DNA from: Paenibacillus faecalis
GTDB lineage: Bacteria > Bacillota > Bacilli > Paenibacillales > Paenibacillaceae
Assembly (NCBI RefSeq): GCF_900289175.1
Contig: NZ_LT985747.1
Location: 3,726,121 to 3,790,120 of the forward strand
DNA: 64,000 bases
Direction of reading: 5' to 3'
Every line of letters begins with the position of its first letter. The first letter of the stretch is position 1. The notes under the pieces are model-generated. The model had not been told where the DNA came from. It was given only the letters and a program-made list of their open reading frames with translations, and did not search any database. This document shows positions 34,309-41,764 of this stretch, one piece after another. A program made the position numbers and the translations under genes.

Positions 34309-34758
34309 TTACATATCATCCCGTATTTGGATACGCTTCACACGGGAATTAGGCTTCTTCGGGATTTCAAGCTTCAGAATACCATCTTTCAGTGATGCGG
34401 AAATCTGTTCATCCTGAATATCCGGAACATAAAACTTCCGCATATATTCCCCATATCGGCGTTCTTGCCGCACCATGTGACGGTCGGAATCCTCTATGCT
34501 ACTATCTTCCTTACGAGTCGCTTTGATCATCAAGTAAGGGTCAGCATAGCTGATTTCGATGTCATCTTTTTGAAAGCCCGGCAGTTCTGCCTCGACCAGA
34601 TAGGCCTTATCTGTCTCACGAATGTCCGTATGGAAGGACATCACGTTGCCCTTAAAAGGTGCAAACCAATCATCGCTAAACACATCGTTAAATGACTTGA
34701 CCAGTTGACCGAAAGCATCTTCTCTGCGTCTTCCAAAAGGAATCAAATCAAACATCAT
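34309..34758 (-). CDS. Hsp20/alpha-crystallin small heat-shock protein
   Basis: A 149-residue ATP-independent chaperone that holds unfolding proteins in large oligomers. The alpha-crystallin domain spans about 40-135, with AELPGFQKDDIEISYADPYL and RQERRYGEYMRKFYVP. LKDGILKLEIPKK carries the conserved A/G-x-L-like and C-terminal strand motif. A ribosome site AAGGGG precedes the tandem ATG start. A SigA promoter and two CtsR boxes lie upstream, so the gene should be induced by heat or protein-folding stress. Confidence 0.93.
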   Translation of the reverse strand: MMFDLIPFGRRREDAFGQLVKSFNDVFSDDWFAPFKGNVMSFHTDIRETDKAYLVEAELPGFQKDDIEISYADPYLMIKATRKEDSSIEDSDRHMVRQERRYGEYMRKFYVPDIQDEQISASLKDGILKLEIPKKPNSRVKRIQIRDDM

Positions 34759-34772
34759 CCATTTCCCCTTTC

Positions 34773-34789
34773 TTTGACCTTGTTTGACC
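34773..34789 (-). promoter_or_regulatory. CtsR operator 1 of hsp20
   Basis: On the minus strand GGTCAAA-CAA-GGTCAAA, an exact CtsR tandem heptamer with 3-base spacer, at about +4 to +20 from the predicted start of transcription. Confidence 0.9.
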
Positions 34790-34799
34790 TTACAACCTT

Positions 34800-34828
34800 A
34801 TTATATGCCTGCATCGTCAAAATGCCAA
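34800..34828 (-). promoter_or_regulatory. SigA promoter of hsp20
   Basis: Minus-strand TTGGCA (34823-34828), 17 bases, TATAAT (34800-34805). CtsR operator 1 lies immediately downstream. Confidence 0.8.
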
Positions 34829-34906
34829 AAGCGTTTTTGAAGCAAAAATGTCCAAATTCGCGCGTTTTCAGCCATTTTATCAAGGTTATGGGGATCAATT
34901 TTTGAG

Positions 34907-34923
34907 TTTGACCTTTTTTGACT
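34907..34923 (-). promoter_or_regulatory. CtsR operator 2 of hsp20
   Basis: Minus-strand AGTCAAA-AAA-GGTCAAA, matching the CtsR consensus, about 80 bases upstream of the -35 box. It could act with operator 1 by looping or serve another transcript. Confidence 0.75.
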
Positions 34924-35059
34924 TTTAAGCTGTGGGGTTGGATTTCTTCTATGTGATCATGTCTTAACTATGCTCTTAACAACTAAATTCACAGTCTATC
35001 AACAGGCTTAATAAGTTTTTTCCATTGGAGAACTTATAAATCACATCACTATCATGTCT

Positions 35060-35299
35060 AGGAGCGGAAAGTACTAAGTTCGGTAACAGTCTAGGAATTA
35101 TAACGACCGAAGCATTGAAACAAATCGGTCTTGAACTTGGTGATACTGTTCATATCAATGTAAACGAATCGGATAGACGATCATAATTCGTAAAGCAAAT
35201 AAGGTTGAGCTACCTAAAGAAATTGACTCCGATTTCTTAATGACCTTCTTACAGGTTGAACAATACGATGAGACGCTTAAAGGGTTGAAGGACCGTTAA
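35060..35299 (+). pseudogene. MazE/AbrB-like antitoxin, frameshifted
   Basis: The frame STKFGNSLGIITTEALKQIG then LELGDTVHINVNESD matches the swapped-hairpin AbrB/MazE fold (usually xKxGNSLGIxIP). A frameshift near 35180 is needed to continue to IIIRKANKVELPKEIDSDFL and the stop at 35297-35299. No start codon is found in frame. It ends one base before the Doc-like toxin gene, the usual antitoxin-toxin order. The missing start and the frameshift argue that it is inactive. Confidence 0.7.
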
Positions 35300-35300
35300 T

Positions 35301-35763
35301 ATGAGTGTCCGTTATTTAAGCGCTGAAGAGGTTATTACTATTAATGTTGCTGTTATCCAACAATATAGTCCTAATGAGCATATAGGTGTCAAAGATAAAG
35401 GCTTATTGGAGTCGGCTATTCTGCGTCCTCGTTCATCAGCATTTGGAAGAGAAGCATATCCCTCTATTCAGAAAAGCCACTGCTCTTTTTGAATTATTAG
35501 GCAAGAATCATCCATTCCAGAATGCAAATAAACGAACAGCTCTTGCTTCTTTAGTCATATTCTTATCATTGAACGGATATGTTTTTGAAATGAACCAAAA
35601 AGCTGCAGAAGATTTTACCGTTGATATGGTTAATCACAAATATTCATTTGAAGAACTTGCCAAAGTTATTAAAGAACATTCCTTCTATAATAATATCCAG
35701 ACACCCAGCCTCATATGGTCGGGTATCTGGATATTGTCGAAGTACCTATCAAATCTGTATTGA
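35301..35763 (+). pseudogene. Doc-type (Fic fold) toxin, frameshifted
   Basis: The first frame reads MSVRYLSAEEVITINVAVIQ ... GVKDKGLLESAILRPRSS, a typical Doc N-terminus. It shifts near 35462 to a frame with KATALFELLGKNHPFQNANK and RTA, which holds the Fic/Doc active-site motif HPFxxANKRTA. Doc phosphorylates elongation factor Tu in known systems. The shifted frame normally ends after KEHSFYN but here runs on through a strong hairpin to 35763. Together with the broken antitoxin this is a dead type II toxin-antitoxin module. Confidence 0.8.
35692..35735. repeat. Inverted repeat at the 3' end of the Doc remnant
   Basis: AATATCCAGACACCC (35692-35706) pairs with GGGTATCTGGATATT (35721-35735) with one mismatch, 14-base loop. 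There is no T-run directly after. It may be a terminator remnant or an inserted palindromic element. Confidence 0.6.
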
Positions 35764-35837
35764 TTACAACCTTATCTTCTTAAACACAACATTTATCTTT
35801 ACGGTTGTACAATCCGTATTCTTTTCAGAGTTCAGAT

Positions 35838-38618
35838 TTACTTATTTAAAACCGAGCTAAGCAGTTCTCTGATCCGCTGCTCTTCCCCGCTTCCAGTCGT
35901 GGGAAATCTTTCTAATGTCAGACCGAACTTTTTAAAAATTTGTTCTTTCTTCCGATCTCGCTCCAGTTGTTTAGGATTGTTCTCATGGAAAGCGAAGCCA
36001 TCCACCTCGATCGCCAGCGCAGGCAACTTGTCCAACTTATGATAAATCACAAAATCAACAGAGGAACGATGTTTCACGAATCGGCGCTCCTCCTCATTTA
36101 ACCGACCAAGGTCGGGAAACAAATTCATCAGCAAAACCTGATTCCCAAGCTCAAAATCCCCGAACATCGGCTCTTGCAATACTTGATCCAGCAAGGCATG
36201 CATAATGTTCTCACTATAATGTCTAGATTTATTAAAAAAACGTACACGCTGGCGAAAATCCTTGAGTTTATCCGAATAATCCTTATACAGCAGATCAAAT
36301 ATAGAAATAATCTCATTCTCCACCACATGGTTGTCAAGTGTGCTATATTCCATATACCGCATGAGATCACCGACCTCATTTCCATACTTACGAAACGCTG
36401 ACTGATCGGTTACCAGAATAAACTGCTTCTGCGCGCGTGAGACCGCCACATTAATTTTGCGCGAATCATTCACAAATTTCATACCCATGCCCCCCGACTT
36501 TGTCTGGTCCAATACTGTGGACATAATCATGACGGGCTTTTCCCGCCCTTGATATTTATGAATGGTATCACTCTCCACATCAGGAGCGAACTTTTGGCTG
36601 GCCTTCTCCACCTGTTTACGGTAAGGCGTCACAAATCCGATATCCGCATGACTAGCAGCAGCTTCGGTATGCCCAAGCAAGATCTCCTGTTCAATGACAT
36701 CCAGTTCCCTAGCATTGAACTTTCCTTTGCTGCCATGGGTGACCTTCCGCATATGATTCCCTGGTGAGGTTCTGTAGATCAATAAAGGGGGTTCGGGTGT
36801 CTCCGAATTAGTAAAAGCAATCAATTCCCCGTTGTAATATTTCCTGTTGCAGAACTCAATAATTTGCGGGTGGCAGCGATAATGCTCTCGTAACATCACT
36901 TTCGGAATGGTATCCCCATACAAAGCCAGCATCGAAGATAGCAGATTATGTTCAAAGTAACTGTAAGCTCCATCTATGTCGAGTGGAATTTCATGTTGAA
37001 TCTTCTGTTTAATGTCCATACCAACTATTTGCGGAAGCTGCTTAGTATCGCCAACGATGATGGCCTGCTTACAGCAGGACAAAGCAAGTGCTCCTGTCAG
37101 CAAATCCACTTGAGAGGACTCATCAATAATGCAATAATCGAACCTGTAGTTAGCCGGAACACAGTTCCGCAAAGAATAAGTCGTGCTTAGTATGATCGGA
37201 TAGTGATCAATAAAAGCTTTAAAGTTGGTGGTTCGAGTGTATGTCTTCTCATCACAGACCACAACCTTTCGGTTATGGTACTTCTCGTATAACTTGTGAC
37301 GAAAAAGTATAGTCGAGTACTGCTGGTGCTGATCCATCAAGGCCTGATAGTTCTGGGACTCCAATTCTGTCTCTAATTCGACTATACGACGTGACAGCTC
37401 ATCAATCCTCAAAACATAAAATTTACGCTGTACATTCAGAATCACATCAAGTTCCTGTTCTTTCAAAAGCTTGAAATCCGTGAAGCCATGCTTAAAAAAT
37501 AACTTAAATTTATAAAGAAGCTTATTCTCCTTTTTCAGCTCTACAGCCAGAAAGCTGTCCTTCATAAACTCTAACATCCGCTCCGGTGTCTGCCTGTAAA
37601 ATGACAGTTTCTCGATAGATTGGACATCTTGTCTTGCATAGTAATGTTCAAAATGCTCCTGTTCGAGTAGGTAAGCCGACAATTTCTGTTTCAACAGTGC
37701 CTTCTCCCGATCTAACTCCATTAGGCGGTGAATGCGACGATCCAACTCCTGAATTATGGCGTTTAGTTTTTCCTCCTCCACATCGCTTGACCATTCCGAT
37801 ACATCCCATTCCGGTAGATTGTCAAAAAATCGTTTCTTGTTCTCTTGTCTCCCCAAACTAGCAACAAAAAAATGATATCCTTCACGTTCCAGCTTCTCCT
37901 GTACATTGAGCACCGCGGCATTATTCCCAGAGACAACGGCCACCTTTTTCTGCTGCATCACCGTCAAGTTAGCAAGTAGGTTTAAGATAGTCTGGGTTTT
38001 TCCTGTGCCAGGTGGCCCCTCAATGATACTTATGCTACTTTGTAAAGCCTGCTCCAGTGCTGTCTTTTGACTCAGGTTATATCTGAATGGAAAAATCGGT
38101 ACACTTGTAATCGGAATATCGTTCTGTATAGGACGTTTAAGAAGGTACTGGCTTAAAACGCTATCAGGATCAACAAACTTTAATTTGGCGTACTCCTTTG
38201 CTAGAAAAGAACTCGGCTCCTCTAGTTCATCATCGCTTTGTACATGCTTTGAAAGGGTACGCCAGTAGTCCAGAACCTGACGCGCTCCTGCGTTACGGGT
38301 TCCACTGCTTTTTATTCGAACACGCTCCCTGTCATAGGTACGGTTACTCCCATTTTCAAAGCACACCCGGATCTTACGACCAAAATCCAGCACCCGCCTA
38401 ACATGATTGAAAGGATAGTCGCCATGGAAAACCATCATATCTTCCGTTATATCCAAGATGGTTGGGTTCGGAATTTGTACATCACTAAGCTGGTACTTAT
38501 ACTCCGTTTGAGAATTTTTATAAACAATCTTAACTACTGGAGGATCAAACTCATACGAGAGTACATCTTTGGTTCTGTCTTGCCCTTTAATGATGATCAT
38601 AAATTTTTCTTCATTCAT
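35838..38618 (-). CDS. Superfamily 1 helicase with putative C-terminal PD-(D/E)xK nuclease domain
   Basis: A 926-residue protein. An N-terminal region of unknown fold (1-170) precedes a UPF1-like SF1 helicase: Walker A GPPGTGKT at 201-208, long coiled-coil insertion (about 280-430), motif II IIDESSQ at 497-503, motif III GDTKQLP at 523-529, HYRCHP, then HKYQGREK and NVAVSRAQKQ. The last 75 residues read VDFVIYHKLDKLPALAIEVD followed by GFAFHE. The spacing D855, E871, D873 and the DG-x-x-x-H end resemble DUF2726/DUF559 nucleases. Such helicase-nuclease fusions are common in accessory islands and some act in phage defence. It lies between a dead toxin-antitoxin pair and toxin genes. Role inferred. 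Confidence 0.8.
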   Translation of the reverse strand: MNEEKFMIIIKGQDRTKDVLSYEFDPPVVKIVYKNSQTEYKYQLSDVQIPNPTILDITEDMMVFHGDYPFNHVRRVLDFGRKIRVCFENGSNRTYDRERVRIKSSGTRNAGARQVLDYWRTLSKHVQSDDELEEPSSFLAKEYAKLKFVDPDSVLSQYLLKRPIQNDIPITSVPIFPFRYNLSQKTALEQALQSSISIIEGPPGTGKTQTILNLLANLTVMQQKKVAVVSGNNAAVLNVQEKLEREGYHFFVASLGRQENKKRFFDNLPEWDVSEWSSDVEEEKLNAIIQELDRRIHRLMELDREKALLKQKLSAYLLEQEHFEHYYARQDVQSIEKLSFYRQTPERMLEFMKDSFLAVELKKENKLLYKFKLFFKHGFTDFKLLKEQELDVILNVQRKFYVLRIDELSRRIVELETELESQNYQALMDQHQQYSTILFRHKLYEKYHNRKVVVCDEKTYTRTTNFKAFIDHYPIILSTTYSLRNCVPANYRFDYCIIDESSQVDLLTGALALSCCKQAIIVGDTKQLPQIVGMDIKQKIQHEIPLDIDGAYSYFEHNLLSSMLALYGDTIPKVMLREHYRCHPQIIEFCNRKYYNGELIAFTNSETPEPPLLIYRTSPGNHMRKVTHGSKGKFNARELDVIEQEILLGHTEAAASHADIGFVTPYRKQVEKASQKFAPDVESDTIHKYQGREKPVMIMSTVLDQTKSGGMGMKFVNDSRKINVAVSRAQKQFILVTDQSAFRKYGNEVGDLMRYMEYSTLDNHVVENEIISIFDLLYKDYSDKLKDFRQRVRFFNKSRHYSENIMHALLDQVLQEPMFGDFELGNQVLLMNLFPDLGRLNEEERRFVKHRSSVDFVIYHKLDKLPALAIEVDGFAFHENNPKQLERDRKKEQIFKKFGLTLERFPTTGSGEEQRIRELLSSVLNK

Positions 38619-39030
38619 AGCTGCCTCTCTTTATATATATTTATAATCAAAAAGGTACTATTAGGAAATCAGAAAGTATTCCTGCCCTTTGAAAAAAATT
38701 GTAAATTAATTAGGTGATCTGAACGCGCACAATACTCCTCCTTAAATCGTCATCAGATTTGTTAACCTATTATTCAGTTTGAAAAAAACTTGAGTATCAT
38801 CGTTGCCCCAAGCCTTTATCCATAAGCAAAAAATTATTCCATGCAAAACCCTTTCATTCAAATAAATTACAATACAACTAAAGCTAGTGTACTTTATTTA
38901 AAGTTAATATTCAACGGTTATAAAATAATAACATTGAAATATCACAAAATCTATTGTATTATTTAATAGTCAGATATCAATCTGTGGATTTAAATAATGT
39001 AATTATTTTATCGTTTTATTGTTTTAGATT
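38619..39030. other. AT-rich gene-less stretch between the helicase and the toxin remnant
   Basis: Apart from the ribosome site of the helicase, no open frame with a ribosome site, RNA-like structure or transposase scrap was recognised. Confidence 0.5.
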
Positions 39031-39078
39031 AAAAGGATAGAGGTGAATAGAACTTACCTATTCATCTCTATCCTTTTT
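39031..39078. terminator. Strong bidirectional terminator
   Basis: AAAAGGATAGAGGTGAATAG (39031-39050) pairs almost perfectly with 39058-39078, with A and T runs on the two sides. It probably closes the toxin locus transcribed from the right. Confidence 0.8.
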
Positions 39079-39184
39079 GGATTTTATGACAACAAAGCCC
39101 TTTTGTTCCCTCACGAACTCACGGCTGACAGAAGTTTCCTCTTCCTATACTGGATTGCTGTTTATCCAACACTTTTACCACTAC

Positions 39185-39437
39185 CTATTTACGTCTTGCT
39201 ACTCGTTTTTCCCTCCTTTGATTTTGGGCATGAAAAAAGAACCTTCTTCTCCACTTTATATGGAATTCCTTTAGCATTAAATAGTTGAAAATTTCCTTTA
39301 CAGTATGACCGCCACCTACGCCTATTTTATAAACAGCCTCAGGTTTTAACAAGTGAAATTTGCTATTAGAAGAAATGTTATTTGCCATACCGCCGGATTC
39401 ATTGATTTTCTCATTAAATTCTTCTCGGGTTTTGTCA
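39185..39437 (-). pseudogene. Displaced second toxin tip (orphan C-terminal cassette), frameshifted
   Basis: The minus strand begins with DKTREEFNEKINESGGMAN, matching, with one substitution, an internal segment of the WXG toxin upstream. It then diverges into a different C-terminal sequence: SKFHLLKPEAVYKIGVGGGH, then after a one-base shift near 39300 GNFQLFNAKGIPYKVEKKVL and a stop near 39192. There is no start codon or ribosome site. This is the pattern of orphan toxin tips downstream of polymorphic toxin genes, which can replace the main tip by recombination at the shared junction. The tip family is not recognised. The frameshift and lack of an immunity gene suggest decay. Confidence 0.7.
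39381..39437. repeat. 57-bp direct repeat, copy 1 (toxin junction)
   Basis: Identical to 40732-40788 at 56 of 57 positions, same orientation. It encodes DKTREEFNEKINESGG plus AN on the minus strand. Confidence 0.95.
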
Positions 39438-39449
39438 ATAGTTGAAATA

Positions 39450-39493
39450 GAACAGGACAATTATGGTGGTATCTAACCACAATCGACCTGTTC
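39450..39493. repeat. Nested inverted repeat upstream of the orphan tip
   Basis: GAACAGG (39450-39456) with CCTGTTC (39487-39493) encloses GTGGT-ATCTA-ACCAC (39466-39480). It adjoins the 5' edge of the orphan tip. From 39494 to 39681 nothing else is recognised. Confidence 0.5.
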
Positions 39494-39681
39494 AGTGTAA
39501 CGAAAAAAGCGTTATTTAAGTTATAAAATTCAAACATTGATGCGCGTACAAACAAAATGGAGAGATCTCAATACAGGTATTACACGGGTTATATGGGTTA
39601 TTGGTTGAAAGATGGGTTCATTCGGCACTGGGTAGCCCCTACATAATTAGGTTCGTAGCAACCACCTATGCAACACTAAAA

Positions 39682-40089
39682 TTAATCAACTTTCAAACCT
39701 AAGATGTATTCTACTCTTGATTTAGTAGAATCGCTTGTTTCCCTGATTTTGTATTCATCTTTATTATTAATTAATTTTTTACAGATTTGAATGTCTTTCA
39801 ACAGCTTTTCAATGTCATTTTTATCTATACGCTCTTCAAATTTAGTGTTTTCCAGATAACTATCCAGTTTTGAATAAATAAAATCAGCAATTTCTTTATA
39901 TTTCAAACTCTCTATTGCAATAGAAACAAAATATAATGTTTTAGTAAACAAACTATCGTTTACTATTCTCCAATCTTCTTCCAAAGTTTTTGCTGAAACC
40001 TGCGCTACATTTAAACCTTCTTCTTCAATATATTCCTCAAAGTCTAACACTATAGATGATTTTATTGATTCATAACTTGCCATGTTCAT
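39682..40089 (-). CDS. Candidate immunity protein for the WXG deaminase toxin
   Basis: A 135-residue soluble, acidic, helix-rich protein starting MNMASYESIKSSIVLDFEEY, with AAGGG 8 bases before the ATG. There is no signal peptide or membrane helix. It begins 11 bases after the toxin stop, the standard place for a cognate immunity gene. The sequence (YIEEEGLNVAQVSAKTLEED) recalls small all-alpha immunity families found with deaminase toxins such as Imm3, but I cannot confirm the family. Confidence 0.65.
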   Translation of the reverse strand: MNMASYESIKSSIVLDFEEYIEEEGLNVAQVSAKTLEEDWRIVNDSLFTKTLYFVSIAIESLKYKEIADFIYSKLDSYLENTKFEERIDKNDIEKLLKDIQICKKLINNKDEYKIRETSDSTKSRVEYILGLKVD

Positions 40090-40100
40090 ATCATCAGCCC

Positions 40101-41297
40101 TTATCTCATATTTTTAGAATATACATTTAACTGGATATTTGGGAACTTACGTCTAAATTCCATAATTAGATTTGAACAACTTTGACATGCATCTAGTTCT
40201 GTAAACAAATCTATTCGCCCTTTAACATTAGGGTCTTTTATTTGAGAAGCAATATCTTCAAGAATCTTTGCCTCCGTGTCATTGAATCTTGGAAATTCAT
40301 CATCAACATAGGTTTCCAATGACTTATCAACTTTGGAATAACTAAAATCTCCAACATTACTACCAACGCTATCAGAGGAATGAATTTGACTGTGTGCTTG
40401 AAATTCTTTATTAATACTAGGAATGCTTACATCTGCCACCGCGACATTTCCACTACTTAACTTTCTTAGTTTTCTATCAAGTTTATCTCTTTGTGTTTTT
40501 GAGAGATTTTTGTATTCCTCGGAATTTCTTACTTTTTCTATTTCTCTGTTAATATCACCTCTAACATTTTGATTTTTTTTATATAAGCTATCTATTGTCC
40601 TATTAGGTAATCTATTTTCACCCTCCCCCTCGTCCTTCTTAGGAGGCCCATCTCCGTCACCCTTCTTCTTGACTCCAACCCTACCGAGAATGTACCCTCC
40701 TGCCAGCATGGCCCCCTGCTCTCCTAAATAGTTTGCCGTACCGCCGGATTCATTGATTTTCTCATTAAATTCTTCTCGGGTTTTGTCATCAACGATCATT
40801 TTCGCTCCCCATACGCCTGTGTCGATGACTTCCTCGACAGTTCCAATTGTAGCATTGTAAGCCATTTGTCCCAACGTTCCTAACGGATCTTCAAACAGCG
40901 CTTTTCCAGTATCAACGATGGACTCCCCTAAGTTTATCGCTCCAGCTTTTATCCCTTCCCCAAAATCTTCAATATGATCTTGCCATGTTTTCGGCTCCTC
41001 ATCGCTAGAACTAACAGGAATGATGGGATGCATCTCTCCGTCAAACAGTAAAAACCTGCCGGCAATGTTCTTTAATTCCCCGCTAATGGAATTCATCAGT
41101 TCAATCGTCGACGTCATCTCTTTATTCGCTCTCTGAAAATCCTCAAAAAACCGCTGCCGGGTTGTTCCCTCCCATACCAACATGGTGGTGATTTGCGAAT
41201 CCAACGAGCTAACCATCCATCCCAATTGGATGGATGCTTTCTCAAATTCATCCGCCACACGGAACAACAGCTGGGGAAGAACAAGAATTCTAGACAT
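40101..41297 (-). CDS. WXG/LXG-type polymorphic toxin with C-terminal deaminase-like domain
   Basis: A 398-residue protein without signal peptide. The N-terminal helical hairpin carries a Trp-Glu-Gly turn at 42-44 (MLVWEGTTRQRFFEDF), the WXG100 mark for export by the type VII secretion system. A pre-toxin linker (100-220) contains the 57-bp repeat junction (DKTREEFNEKINESGG). The tip (about 330-398) shows NDTEAKILEDIASQI and FTELDACQSCSNLIMEFRRK: Glu342 and Cys371-x2-Cys374 match the zinc-site pattern of bacterial toxin deaminases of the BURPS668_1122 group, which edit nucleic acids or nucleotides. The third zinc ligand is not obvious. An immunity candidate follows. No type VII machinery is in the window. 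Confidence 0.75.
   Translation of the reverse strand: MSRILVLPQLLFRVADEFEKASIQLGWMVSSLDSQITTMLVWEGTTRQRFFEDFQRANKEMTSTIELMNSISGELKNIAGRFLLFDGEMHPIIPVSSSDEEPKTWQDHIEDFGEGIKAGAINLGESIVDTGKALFEDPLGTLGQMAYNATIGTVEEVIDTGVWGAKMIVDDKTREEFNEKINESGGTANYLGEQGAMLAGGYILGRVGVKKKGDGDGPPKKDEGEGENRLPNRTIDSLYKKNQNVRGDINREIEKVRNSEEYKNLSKTQRDKLDRKLRKLSSGNVAVADVSIPSINKEFQAHSQIHSSDSVGSNVGDFSYSKVDKSLETYVDDEFPRFNDTEAKILEDIASQIKDPNVKGRIDLFTELDACQSCSNLIMEFRRKFPNIQLNVYSKNMR
40732..40788. repeat. 57-bp direct repeat, copy 2 (inside the toxin gene)
   Basis: Matches 39381-39437 with one mismatch. It lies in the toxin linker, where homologous exchange would swap tips without changing the export module. Confidence 0.95.
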
Positions 41298-41764
41298 AAA
41301 CCAACCTCTCCATTATTTGCTAAGCTAATTTTATGGATTTATCAGTAAATGGTAAAGGTTCCAAAGTCCTTCATATCCCATGTTCATCAATCGTTGTTAT
41401 CGGATACCTAGTACATTGTTCCTTTTTCAGCTTGTGTCCAGAGGCCATTGATGCAATCTGTGTCCATAGATATAATTTTCAGTTATAGCTAGGGTTGAGC
41501 TGTCCATTTTTCACGTGGTCTTTTTTCATCCCCATAATTGTATCAATGAACAAGAAGAATCGTTCCTTTCGTAAATGGGGATAGGAGCTTCCATTAACTA
41601 AGGAACGGTTTCTTTTTGGTATACATTTTGAGAAAAGGGGGTGTCCCAAATCATTTTCAATGACTTTGGGGCACCCCCATCTAGAATGTATTTCCTGCCA
41701 CTATGGACAGCCTTTTGCTTCTTCTCCCGCTTGCACATATAGCAAACGAGCTGCGACTTTTAAT
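41298..41764. other. Gene-less stretch with two hairpins
   Basis: Holds the toxin ribosome site, an imperfect long hairpin at about 41551-41617 (GTTCCTT with AAGGAAC) ending in TTTCTTTTT on the plus strand, and the terminator described next. No gene seen. Confidence 0.5.
41632..41678 (-). terminator. Terminator of the GH101 gene
   Basis: GGGGGTGCCCCAAAGTCATT on the minus strand pairs with 41637-41656 over a 4-base loop, followed by TTTTCTC. It lies about 85 bases past the GH101 stop. Confidence 0.85.

Noticed and set aside
39043..39288. 81-codon plus-strand open frame
   Set aside because: It starts inside the terminator stem, has no ribosome site and runs antisense to the orphan toxin tip.
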